From: an uncultured Spirochaetaceae bacterium
GTDB taxonomy: Bacteria > Spirochaetota > Spirochaetia > Sphaerochaetales > Sphaerochaetaceae
DNA: 11,500 nt
NCBI GenBank assembly: GCA_944389985.1
Contig: CALXON010000166.1
Location: 1-11,500, forward strand
Reading direction: 5' to 3'
Part shown: positions 1-6,380 of the stretch, piece after piece
Numbering within the stretch: position 1 is the stretch's first letter
Layout: the number at the start of each line of letters is the position of its first letter
Program-made: the position numbers and the translations under genes
Notes under the pieces: generated by a model
Database searches by the model: none
Seen by the model: only the letters and a program-made list of their open reading frames with translations
What the model was told of the DNA's origin: nothing

Positions 1-93
1 CTCGGCAGCATCTGCATCAATCCCCTCAAGCTTCAGAAGTCTCTTCAGCAGGTTTCTGATATTCTCCTCATCATCACAGATGATAACTTTCAT
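1..93 (-). CDS. Response regulator, N-terminal 31 residues only (runs off the window)
   Basis: The reverse strand from 93 reads MKVIICDDEENIRNLLKRLL and continues to the window edge. This is the start of a CheY-like receiver domain: beta-1 (KVIIC) is followed by the acidic pair D7-D8 that binds Mg2+, then an amphipathic helix. The ATG at 93-91 is preceded by a strong GGAGG ribosome binding site. The gene overlaps the end of the kinase gene by 20 bases (74-93), so the two are co-translated and almost certainly cognate partners. The output domain lies outside the window. Because the kinase is of the NtrB/AtoS/ZraS type, an NtrC-like sigma-54 activator is possible, but that is inference. Confidence 0.85.
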   Translation of the reverse strand, partial: MKVIICDDEENIRNLLKRLLKLEGIDADAAE

Positions 94-1366
94 GTTTTCC
101 TCCATCATAGGCAGGGATGGTGAACTCAGCGGATGTTCCTCCTCCGTCCCTGCGGTACAGTGAAATACTTCCACCCGCAGCGGTCACGAACTGGTTCGTG
201 ATTGCGAGTCCGATTCCGGACCCGTGCAGTTTTGTCGTATAGAAAGGATCGAATATCTTGTCCTTGTCAGCCTCATCGATTCCGGAGCCTCTGTCCATCA
301 CAGCAACTCGGTACATCTTTCTCTCTTTCGTTATATGGCACTCAACAGGGTCATCTCCCTCTGTTGCCTCAATGGCGTTCTTGAGAAGGTTCTCCACCAC
401 AGAGCGAAGCCTCAGAGGATCGAAAAAGACATATAGCGGACCGGAGAGAGAAGGCATCAGGACGATCTGATGGTCGAAAAGCGGTATGAGCTCCTCCAAG
501 ACAGACACAAGATCGACCTTCTCCGGCGTTCCTCTGGGATTGCGGATGAAATCAGAGACCCTGTCAGTAAGTTCCGTGAGTCTTGTTGTCTCATGATCGA
601 TCACCATTATGTCATCCATCAGGGCAGGATCCGCCTCCCTCTTCAGCAATGCCAGCTGAAGCCGTATCGCTGAAAGCGGATTCTTGATCTCATGTGTGAG
701 TGTCCTGGCCGCCTCTCCAAGTCTCACCAGATTCTCCTGCTTATGAAGCTTCTCACGGTATTCCCTGTTCTGGGAGAATATCTGGAGAGCGATTATATAG
801 AGAATGAGGATGGCGGCTACCGAGACAACCGCGACGACTGTCACAAAACGCACACGGGCAAGAATATGTCCGGCATCAAAGGCTATGTAGAGGATGTCAG
901 GATACTCCAGAACCCCGCCTCTGTTCCTGAAGATGTTCTCAGGAACGAAGGTCGTGTCAGAGACATACCTCACACTCTCGACCACCCTTCTGTTCTCATC
1001 GTACGATGTCACATAGGAATCGAATGCATCAGGGAATTTCGTCAGAGGAAGACGCTGGTATGCCTCTCCCCAGGTGTAGACTGCATTACCCTGAGATGAA
1101 TAGTAACCGAATCCGATGACATCCGGACCGAGGGATGCGCTGGATATGTTTCCCTGACTGATGGCTATGAAGACAGAGCTGTATGCTCTCTCGACAGAGT
1201 TCTCCAGTCTCAGACGCTCAGAGGAGATCATCACAGATGAAAGGACGATGGCAAGCACCAGAAGAGCTATGAAGCATAGCGTTATTACACCAGTAACCAC
1301 ATAACTCTCACGCCGCCCCGGAAACAGACTGCGGGCGAGCTTCTTTCCGTCATCCTTTCCCAACAA
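74..1366 (-). CDS. Membrane-bound sensor histidine kinase
   Basis: This is a 430-residue two-component sensor kinase. A hydrophobic segment at about residues 22-46 and another at 173-196 enclose an extracytoplasmic sensing region of roughly 125 residues with no recognisable sensor fold. A short linker leads to the dimerisation/phosphoacceptor domain, with the H-box LTHEIKNPLSA (His225). The ATPase domain follows: N-box NLLKNAIEAT (326-335), G1 DRGSGID (358-364), F-box FDPFYTT (372-378) and G2 GSGIGL (382-387). The architecture resembles NtrB/AtoS/ZraS-type kinases. The start is TTG at 1366-1364, chosen because AAAGGAG lies just upstream (1377-1371) and the next in-frame Met (residue 46) would remove the first membrane helix. 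The gene is translationally coupled to the response regulator. The sensed signal is unknown. The neighbouring sugar-acid operon ends upstream behind a terminator, so a link to it is not shown. Confidence 0.93.
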   Translation of the reverse strand: MLGKDDGKKLARSLFPGRRESYVVTGVITLCFIALLVLAIVLSSVMISSERLRLENSVERAYSSVFIAISQGNISSASLGPDVIGFGYYSSQGNAVYTWGEAYQRLPLTKFPDAFDSYVTSYDENRRVVESVRYVSDTTFVPENIFRNRGGVLEYPDILYIAFDAGHILARVRFVTVVAVVSVAAILILYIIALQIFSQNREYREKLHKQENLVRLGEAARTLTHEIKNPLSAIRLQLALLKREADPALMDDIMVIDHETTRLTELTDRVSDFIRNPRGTPEKVDLVSVLEELIPLFDHQIVLMPSLSGPLYVFFDPLRLRSVVENLLKNAIEATEGDDPVECHITKERKMYRVAVMDRGSGIDEADKDKIFDPFYTTKLHGSGIGLAITNQFVTAAGGSISLYRRDGGGTSAEFTIPAYDGGKHESYHL

Positions 1367-1383
1367 AACACTCCTTTCCCTGT

Positions 1384-1412
1384 ATTATATTGCATTATCA
1401 TGAGTTGGAGAA
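1384..1412 (-). promoter_or_regulatory. Candidate promoter of the histidine kinase operon
   Basis: On the reverse strand a perfect TATAAT (1389-1384) lies 17 bases after a weak -35-like TTCTCC (1412-1407). It sits after the upstream operon's terminator and just before the kinase gene. The implied leader is very short, about 11 bases, and the Shine-Dalgarno sequence would be almost at the 5' end. This and the weak -35 keep confidence moderate. Confidence 0.4.
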
Positions 1413-1429
1413 CAGAAAGCAGAGAACGG

Positions 1430-1466
1430 AAAAAGGTCATGAAATGACAACACACTCCATGACCTT
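1430..1466 (-). terminator. Rho-independent terminator of the sugar-acid operon
   Basis: A perfect 9-bp stem AAGGTCATG/CATGACCTT (arms 1458-1466 and 1433-1441) encloses a 16-base loop. Read on the reverse strand it ends in five T residues (1434-1430). It starts 11 bases after the stop of the NanA-like aldolase gene and lies before the kinase promoter, so it closes the leftward operon. Confidence 0.75.
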
Positions 1467-1476
1467 CTGTTTTAAT

Positions 1477-2391
1477 TCAACACCACTCGCTTATGGTTTC
1501 ATCTATCCGCTTTTTGAGCTTGGCCACAGCATCCTTTTTCATCGGATCAAGCTGGGGAAGAGGCAGTCGGGGCTTACCTATATTCATTCCCTGAAGACTC
1601 AGTATCTCCTTGCATACTGCGAACAGTCCGCCAAGTGAAAGAAGCTCAAGGATGATACTGGTCACAGTTCTCTGCAGTCTGCTTAATTCTTCAAGCTTAC
1701 CTGCTCTGAAGAGTTCATCAAGCTTGAGGTAAAGCTCCGGCATTACTCCGTATGTTCCACCGATGCCGGAATCTGCCCCCATCAGACGCCCTGCGGCAAA
1801 CTGCTCATCAGGACCATTGAATACAACCACATTATCCCCGCCAGCCTCTTTGAACTGGGCAATATCCATAACAGGAAGAGACGTATTCTTGATGCCTATG
1901 GTATATTCGTTCTCAAGCATCTTCCTGAAAAGGCTGAGGGAAACATTTGTCCCTGTATTCTGGGGAATGTTATAGATGATGAACGGGAGATGACTTGCGT
2001 TTATCATCTCAGTCCAATAATCAGCGATGGCATTCTCAGGCATTGCATAATAGATTGGCGGAATCGACGAGATCGCATCACAGCCTATCTCTGCAGCATG
2101 CTTTGCCAGTCTGATGCTGTCCCTTGTTGATGCAGCTCCGACATGGGCGATTATCGTAAGATCATCTCCTGCCGCTTCTTTCACGCTGTCCATTATCAGC
2201 ATTCTCTCTTCGACAGAGAGATACGGACATTCTCCGGAACTGCCTGTAATGTAAAGTCCCTTCACACCCTTGTTCCTGAAGTGATGGACCAGTTTTCTTG
2301 TCCTTTCCGGATCAACGTTTCCGTCATCATCATATGCCGTATAGAATGCGGGGAAGACCCCCTTGAAACGCTCGATATCAATATTAATCAT
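1477..2391 (-). CDS. DapA/NanA-family pyruvate aldolase (N-acetylneuraminate lyase-like)
   Basis: This 304-residue (beta/alpha)8 enzyme is of the class I, Schiff-base aldolase superfamily, which cleaves 2-keto acids to pyruvate plus an aldehyde, or runs the reverse or a dehydration. Visible hallmarks are the pyruvate carboxylate-binding loop GSSGE (50-54), the catalytic Tyr140 in YNIPQNTG and the Schiff-base Lys168 in IGIKNTS. The stretch NGPDEQF (D195, E196) matches the Asp-Glu pair that contacts the sugar side chain in E. coli NanA (D191, E192), which favours a sugar-acid lyase over lysine biosynthesis. The position matching NanA Ser208 is Gly212. Length is normal for the family. ATG at 2391 has AGGAGG upstream and follows dctM by 13 bases, as the last gene of the operon. 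No sialic acid genes (nanE, nanK, nagA, nagB) are in view, so the exact substrate is undecided; a 2-keto-3-deoxy sugar acid is equally likely. Confidence 0.9.
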   Translation of the reverse strand: MINIDIERFKGVFPAFYTAYDDDGNVDPERTRKLVHHFRNKGVKGLYITGSSGECPYLSVEERMLIMDSVKEAAGDDLTIIAHVGAASTRDSIRLAKHAAEIGCDAISSIPPIYYAMPENAIADYWTEMINASHLPFIIYNIPQNTGTNVSLSLFRKMLENEYTIGIKNTSLPVMDIAQFKEAGGDNVVVFNGPDEQFAAGRLMGADSGIGGTYGVMPELYLKLDELFRAGKLEELSRLQRTVTSIILELLSLGGLFAVCKEILSLQGMNIGKPRLPLPQLDPMKKDAVAKLKKRIDETISEWC

Positions 2392-2404
2392 AATTTCCCT
2401 CCTT

Positions 2405-3685
2405 TTATCCCATAAGACCTGGGAGCCAGGTAGTCAGGATCGGACAGTATGTCACTAAAAGCAATACCACGACACCGACCACCACAAACGGCCATACTGT
2501 TCTGTAAAGAACGCTGAGTTTGAGTCCCGTGACATTCGAGGCCACGAAGAGCACCATACCGATCGGAGGCGTGATGAGACCTATCGTGAGATTCAGACAC
2601 ATCACGATTCCAAAATGTATGGGATCAATTCCATATGTCATGGCAACCGGGAACAGTATCGGCGTAAGAAGCAGTACAGCAGGAGCTCCATCAAGAAGAC
2701 ATCCAACAAAGAAGAGAAGGATATTCACAAATAACAGGAATACGAACTTCGAGTGGATGAACTGCAGGCAGAATTCCGCAAGATGCTGCGGGATCTGAAG
2801 AGCCGTAAGCACCCACTGCATGGCGCCCGCTGTCGCGATGATGAACAGTACGGATGCAGTCAGTCTTGCAGATTCATAAAGGCTGTCATAAAGCATTCTG
2901 ATATTCATGGTCTTCCTCAGAAGAGTCACGACTATCGAATAGATGACAGCAAGGGCACCGGCCTCTGTTGCCGTGCATATTCCAGAGACGATTGATCCCA
3001 GAATAAGAAGCGGGAGCAGTATGACAGGAAGAGAGAGCTTGAACTCAGTCCAGATTTCCTTGAACGTCGCACGCCTCGGATTCTTGGGCTGATTATACTT
3101 CTTTGCGAAATACCAGCAGAGCAGAAGGAATGCACATCCATACAGTATTCCAGGGATAGTACCGCCTGCGAAGAGCTCTCCGACAGACACCCTTCCAGCG
3201 GCTGCGGCGAAGATAATCATGATCGTTGATGGCGGGATCAGCGGAGCGATGGTAGCGGTAGCTGCTGAAACTGTTACCGCATAGTCTTTAGTATACCCGG
3301 CTTTAATCATGGCATTTGACGTGATGACACCGATACTTGCCATGTCAGCAGAGGCAGATCCTGAAATACCCGCGAAAACCATGGAGTCAAGAACATTGAC
3401 ATATGCCAGTCCTCCGCGGATATGTCCGATACATACCTGGAAGAAATCAACGATCTTATCAATAAGTTTTCCTTCACTCATGATCTCTGCTGCAAGAATA
3501 AACAATGGAATACAGAGATATGTGAAGCTGTTCACACTTGTAAAAAGCTTCTGGGCCAGAACCAGCATTTTGCCATCCAGCATGAGGAATGAGAACCAAG
3601 TTGTGAAACCAATTGCGAAGCCAACCGGCATACCAATCACACAAGCGGCTATGAAAAGTAAAAGTATAACTAATCCTGCAAGCAT
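2405..3685 (-). CDS. dctM: TRAP transporter large membrane subunit DctM
   Basis: This 426-residue, almost wholly hydrophobic protein has about 12 predicted membrane segments. It is the ion-coupled translocation subunit of a tripartite ATP-independent periplasmic (TRAP) transporter, which uses a cation gradient rather than ATP. Family features visible are MPVGFAIG near the N-terminus (19-26), PLFILAAEIM (60-69), the GISGSASADMASIG loop (106-119), and PLIPPST (148-154), which match the DctM/SiaM scaffold and ion-binding repeats. The length is normal for an unfused DctM. Its ATG overlaps the dctQ stop in a TAATG junction (3687-3683), so the two membrane subunits are translationally coupled. AAGGGGG lies upstream as the ribosome binding site. 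Confidence 0.95.
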   Translation of the reverse strand: MLAGLVILLLFIAACVIGMPVGFAIGFTTWFSFLMLDGKMLVLAQKLFTSVNSFTYLCIPLFILAAEIMSEGKLIDKIVDFFQVCIGHIRGGLAYVNVLDSMVFAGISGSASADMASIGVITSNAMIKAGYTKDYAVTVSAATATIAPLIPPSTIMIIFAAAAGRVSVGELFAGGTIPGILYGCAFLLLCWYFAKKYNQPKNPRRATFKEIWTEFKLSLPVILLPLLILGSIVSGICTATEAGALAVIYSIVVTLLRKTMNIRMLYDSLYESARLTASVLFIIATAGAMQWVLTALQIPQHLAEFCLQFIHSKFVFLLFVNILLFFVGCLLDGAPAVLLLTPILFPVAMTYGIDPIHFGIVMCLNLTIGLITPPIGMVLFVASNVTGLKLSVLYRTVWPFVVVGVVVLLLVTYCPILTTWLPGLMG

Positions 3686-4248
3686 TATTCAGCCCCCTTA
3701 TCATTCTCTTCACCCGTAATGCAGGCAAATGGTTCCACCTGCCCGGATGCCACGCCGATGATCTCAACAACAATCTGATAGAACATCACAGAGAATCCGA
3801 TCACAGGGATCAGGTAAAGGATATTACCCGGGATATTCAGTGACTCAGTACGATATATATTGTTTACAGAAGCAAACTGGATTCCGAACTTGATTGCGGC
3901 AACAAGGAAAACCATCATGAGAACAGATTCAAAATAATAGAGAACCTTCTTTGCAGTACCAGTCAGCCTTGCATACACCATATCAGCTCTGGAAAGCTGT
4001 CCATGCTTATAGCACATTCCCATTGCGAAATATGCAAGAGAAACCATGAGTAACCGGGCCAGCTCATCAGTCCAAGAAATTGATTCCCATTCAAAAAGTG
4101 TCTGCTTCACAAGAATGTACCGGTTCACAACCTGAAGAAAAACAGTAATTGAACATAAGAGAATCAGAATAGCTGTTATGAACTTAATTACCTTCTCAAG
4201 CTGGTCAGAAACGTTTTTCAGTGTAGTATAGACAGCTGATAACTGCAT
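3685..4248 (-). CDS. dctQ: TRAP transporter small membrane subunit DctQ
   Basis: This 187-residue protein has four hydrophobic segments at about 22-43, 61-80, 106-127 and 142-165, the standard DctQ topology. The family signature lies around WTDELARLLMVSLAYFAMG (59-77), followed by a loop with the HGQLSRADM stretch. In TRAP systems this subunit pairs with DctM to form the transmembrane unit that docks the loaded binding protein. It is a separate gene, not a QM fusion like that of H. influenzae siaQM. A strong GAGGAGG ribosome binding site precedes ATG 4248. A stable hairpin separates it from dctP, and it overlaps dctM by one base. Confidence 0.93.
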   Translation of the reverse strand: MQLSAVYTTLKNVSDQLEKVIKFITAILILLCSITVFLQVVNRYILVKQTLFEWESISWTDELARLLMVSLAYFAMGMCYKHGQLSRADMVYARLTGTAKKVLYYFESVLMMVFLVAAIKFGIQFASVNNIYRTESLNIPGNILYLIPVIGFSVMFYQIVVEIIGVASGQVEPFACITGEENDKGAE

Positions 4249-4272
4249 AAAACCTCCTCATCGGATCTGAAA

Positions 4273-4321
4273 TTACAGGGGATATGCATTTATCCCACAA
4301 GACAAGCCATATCCCCCGTAA
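4273..4321 (-). terminator. dctP-dctQ intergenic hairpin (attenuator or mRNA stabiliser)
   Basis: Arms 4273-4286 and 4308-4321 pair over 14 positions with one mismatch and include a run of four G-C pairs, around a 21-base loop. On the reverse strand only three T residues follow, so it is unlikely to terminate fully. Such hairpins after binding-protein genes are known to raise the binding protein's level above that of the membrane subunits, by partial termination or by protecting the upstream mRNA; that role is inferred here. Confidence 0.6.
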
Positions 4322-4340
4322 AACCAGACTGATCTATTTC

Positions 4341-5369
4341 TTATTCAATCTCTGCAAGGGCTGCTATGAATCCGTCAACAGTCTCAGCACCCATCTGGTT
4401 TCTGGCTATTTCCATACAATCATCCTTGTAGGCAGCATGCCACTGTGCAATCTCTTCAGCTGATGGCTCATATACTGTCACGCCATTTGCTTTAAGAGTC
4501 TCGATTCCCTCAGAGATTATTTTCTCTGATACAGCATTTGCAGCGGCTACTGCAGCATCATTCGCATCAAGTACGACCTGCTGGAGATCTTCCGGGAGAC
4601 CGGCGAAGAAGGAATCACTGATCATTCCGCAGAGATAAGCACCTGTATGTCCGTCAAGGACAAGATACTTCTCAAGTTCATAGGTCTTATCCTGGAGAAT
4701 GTTCGGTACGGCATTCTCATGACCATCGACGATTCCATTCTGGAGTGCGGTATACAGCTCGGAAATATCAAGAGGAACAGGGTTTCCTCCGAGGGACTCA
4801 ACCATCTGGATGTAAAGAGGGTTATTCAGAACACGGAGAGTGAGACCGTTGATGTCCTCCGGTTTCTCAAGAGGAATGTCCACTGTTGTGAAATTGCGGA
4901 ATCCCTTGCTTACCACACCGAGGATCCTGATATTAGTGGTATCTGCACAATCCTCGATGAAGTTCTTTCCCCATTCACTCTCAAAGAGCTTCTGTGCCTG
5001 CTCTGCGGAAGAGACGGCGCCAGGAATGGAGAACAGAAGCGACGGCTTGTAATAACTTGATGCTGTAGTGATGTCACCGACATAGAATTCTATTGTTCCA
5101 TTTGATACACCTGCACAGACATCAGCATCCGATCCAAGTGAATTTCCATAGAAGATCGTGAATTCAATCCTTCCATCTGAATGAGCATCAATATACTCCT
5201 TGAATGTCTGAAGGTACGCGATGTCGACAGACTCTTCCTTTGTGATACCGGCAGCAATTGATGTTCCTGCGCTCATTTTGTAAACATCACCACCCTCTTT
5301 TGCTCCTGATGCAAAGACACCGAATGCCATAAGCATCACAAGAACCAGAACGAATAACCTCTTTCTCAT
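4341..5369 (-). CDS. dctP: TRAP transporter periplasmic substrate-binding protein DctP
   Basis: This 342-residue solute-binding protein of the DctP family captures an organic anion in the periplasm and delivers it to DctQM. A signal peptide (basic MRKR, hydrophobic core to about residue 17) ends near VFA|SGAKEGG; there is no lipobox cysteine, so a soluble secreted form is predicted. The mature part carries GFRNF (R158) and TLRV (R179), and SELYTALQNGIVDGHENA (203-220) with N219. By alignment from memory these match H. influenzae SiaP residues R127, R147 and N187, which bind the substrate carboxylate. R179 is near-universal in DctP proteins, so it predicts an acid but not which acid. The gene follows the HpaI-type aldolase by 29 bases, has an AGGAG ribosome binding site, and is the first transport gene of the operon. 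Confidence 0.95.
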   Translation of the reverse strand: MRKRLFVLVLVMLMAFGVFASGAKEGGDVYKMSAGTSIAAGITKEESVDIAYLQTFKEYIDAHSDGRIEFTIFYGNSLGSDADVCAGVSNGTIEFYVGDITTASSYYKPSLLFSIPGAVSSAEQAQKLFESEWGKNFIEDCADTTNIRILGVVSKGFRNFTTVDIPLEKPEDINGLTLRVLNNPLYIQMVESLGGNPVPLDISELYTALQNGIVDGHENAVPNILQDKTYELEKYLVLDGHTGAYLCGMISDSFFAGLPEDLQQVVLDANDAAVAAANAVSEKIISEGIETLKANGVTVYEPSAEEIAQWHAAYKDDCMEIARNQMGAETVDGFIAALAEIE

Positions 5370-5398
5370 ATTTTTCTCCTTTTGTTTCGGCTGATTGC

Positions 5399-6175
5399 TC
5401 AGATAAGCTTTCCGACTTCCTTCCTGATCGATTTGAGATTCTCCCTGAGAATGTTGTAGTCGCTGGACATCAGAACCATGGTGACTCCTTTATCAATCAG
5501 GTTCTGTGCACTTTCCGCTGTCGGATCAGCAGGTGCCATTATTCCTATTCCTCTGGGAGCAGCTTCCTTCCTTATCTTCTCAAGTGCAGAACTGATGAAA
5601 TCCTGATTGATGTCATAACCCGCAAACCTGTCAAGTGAGTTCGAATAGTCCGCCGGTCCGAAATTTATGGCATCGATTCCAGGAACAGCCATCAGTTCCT
5701 CAACATTGTCAATGAACTCGAAATCCTCTGCCATCGGAATCACAAGCTCCGTATCATTGCTGTATGTCCTGTAATCTGTCTCATATTCCGCAAGACCGTA
5801 ACAGGAACTTCTCACTCCGATATCAATTCCACGTCTGCCAAGAGGAGGGAACTTCGCTCCCCTCACACAGGTTTTCATCTCCTCAAGTGTCTTGATGTGA
5901 GGGACTATCACACCTTCAGCACCGATCTCGAGAGCTTTTCTGATTTCCACCTCATCAGGTTTGGTCACTCTCAAAAGAGGACTTATTCCATAGGCTCTCG
6001 CGGCAAGCACCAGTTCCGTACAATCACCTACGGATCTCGGATTATGTTCTGTATCGATGAATGCGAAATCAAGGCCGCACATCGCCATCATTTCTATGAC
6101 CGCCGGACTACCACTGCAGACTGTCATGCCGAATACGACACGTTCTTTCATTATTTCTTTAAGGTTGTTCTTCAA
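5399..6175 (-). CDS. HpaI/GarL-family class II pyruvate aldolase
   Basis: This enzyme belongs to the HpcH/HpaI divalent-metal-dependent aldolases, which cleave 2-keto-4-hydroxy acids to pyruvate and an aldehyde. Relatives act on 5-keto-4-deoxyglucarate (GarL), 2-keto-3-deoxyrhamnonate (RhmA) and 4-hydroxy-2-keto-heptanedioate (HpaI). Counted from the chosen start, the expected residues are His44 in FIDTEHN, Arg69 in LLRV, metal ligand Glu150 in PMAEDFEF and metal ligand Asp176 in NFGPADYSNSLD, almost the same numbering as E. coli HpaI (H45, R70, E149, D175). VIVPHIKTLEEM is also typical. The start is the TTG at 6175-6173 (258 residues), because AGGAGGT lies 6 bases upstream; an in-frame TTG at 6193 would put that site inside the coding region. 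It is the first gene of the leftward operon. The metal-binding Glu sits in a diverged context (AEDFEF rather than IET), so substrate range may differ. Confidence 0.9.
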   Translation of the reverse strand: MKNNLKEIMKERVVFGMTVCSGSPAVIEMMAMCGLDFAFIDTEHNPRSVGDCTELVLAARAYGISPLLRVTKPDEVEIRKALEIGAEGVIVPHIKTLEEMKTCVRGAKFPPLGRRGIDIGVRSSCYGLAEYETDYRTYSNDTELVIPMAEDFEFIDNVEELMAVPGIDAINFGPADYSNSLDRFAGYDINQDFISSALEKIRKEAAPRGIGIMAPADPTAESAQNLIDKGVTMVLMSSDYNILRENLKSIRKEVGKLI

Positions 6176-6181
6176 GATCTT

Positions 6182-6188
6182 ACCTCCT
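6182..6188 (-). promoter_or_regulatory. Ribosome binding site that fixes the aldolase TTG start
   Basis: AGGAGGT on the reverse strand lies 6 bases before TTG 6175 and downstream of the alternative TTG at 6193. A small 5-bp hairpin (GCGGA/TCCGC, arms 6195-6199 and 6205-6209) sits just upstream in the leader. Confidence 0.75.
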
Positions 6189-6221
6189 ATCAATGCGGAT
6201 GCAGTCCGCTTTGCTAAATTA

Positions 6222-6250
6222 AGGCTACAGGTTGAATTTCAAGTTGTCAA
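6222..6250 (-). promoter_or_regulatory. Candidate promoter of the leftward aldolase-TRAP operon
   Basis: A perfect -35 TTGACA (6250-6245) is followed after 17 bases by a weak -10, TAGCCT (6227-6222). The leader to the TTG start would be about 40 bases. The left arm of the large inverted repeat lies 12 bases upstream of the -35. The poor -10 suggests that it needs activation, or that the -35 match is chance. Confidence 0.45.
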
Positions 6251-6262
6251 ATAAATTTTTTA

Positions 6263-6325
6263 ATTTTTAGGCAGATTATGCATTTTTTACAAAATATAAA
6301 AATATCTGCCTAAAAATATGCCTAA
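6263..6325. promoter_or_regulatory. Operator candidates: 14-bp inverted repeat plus third half-site
   Basis: ATTTTTAGGCAGAT (6263-6276) and ATCTGCCTAAAAAT (6304-6317) are perfect reverse complements separated by 27 bases. A further TGCCTAA (6319-6325) repeats the core 12 bases after the one at 6307-6313. The set lies between the two divergent promoters, right next to the rightward -35, in a strongly A+T-rich stretch. The likely binder is the GntR-LacI regulator encoded two genes away. The arms are about 40 bases centre to centre, nearly four helical turns, which would suit cooperative binding on one DNA face. Confidence 0.65.
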
Positions 6326-6330
6326 TTTAT

Positions 6331-6359
6331 TTGTCCTATGACGTAACTTATGCTAGAAT
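6331..6359 (+). promoter_or_regulatory. Promoter of the dehydrogenase-regulator operon
   Basis: TTGTCC (6331-6336, 4 of 6 to the consensus), a 17-base spacer, and TAGAAT (6354-6359) with an extended -10 TG at 6351-6352. Transcription would start near 6366, leaving a short leader with the GGAGGAG ribosome binding site (6371-6377). The operator array ends five bases before the -35, so a bound regulator would hinder polymerase. Confidence 0.7.
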
Positions 6360-6380
6360 GGCATTGAAAAGGAGGAGAAT

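Noticed and set aside
692..1099. Plus-strand open frame of 135 codons within the histidine kinase gene
   Set aside because: It overlaps the kinase completely, shows no family motif, and has no ribosome binding site or promoter of its own.
1477..6175. Reading the operon as a standard sialic acid (siaPQM-nanA) system
   Set aside because: The transporter and NanA-like gene fit, but there is no nanE, nanK, nagA or nagB, an HpaI-type aldolase is included, and the Ser208 position differs. The call is left at family level.
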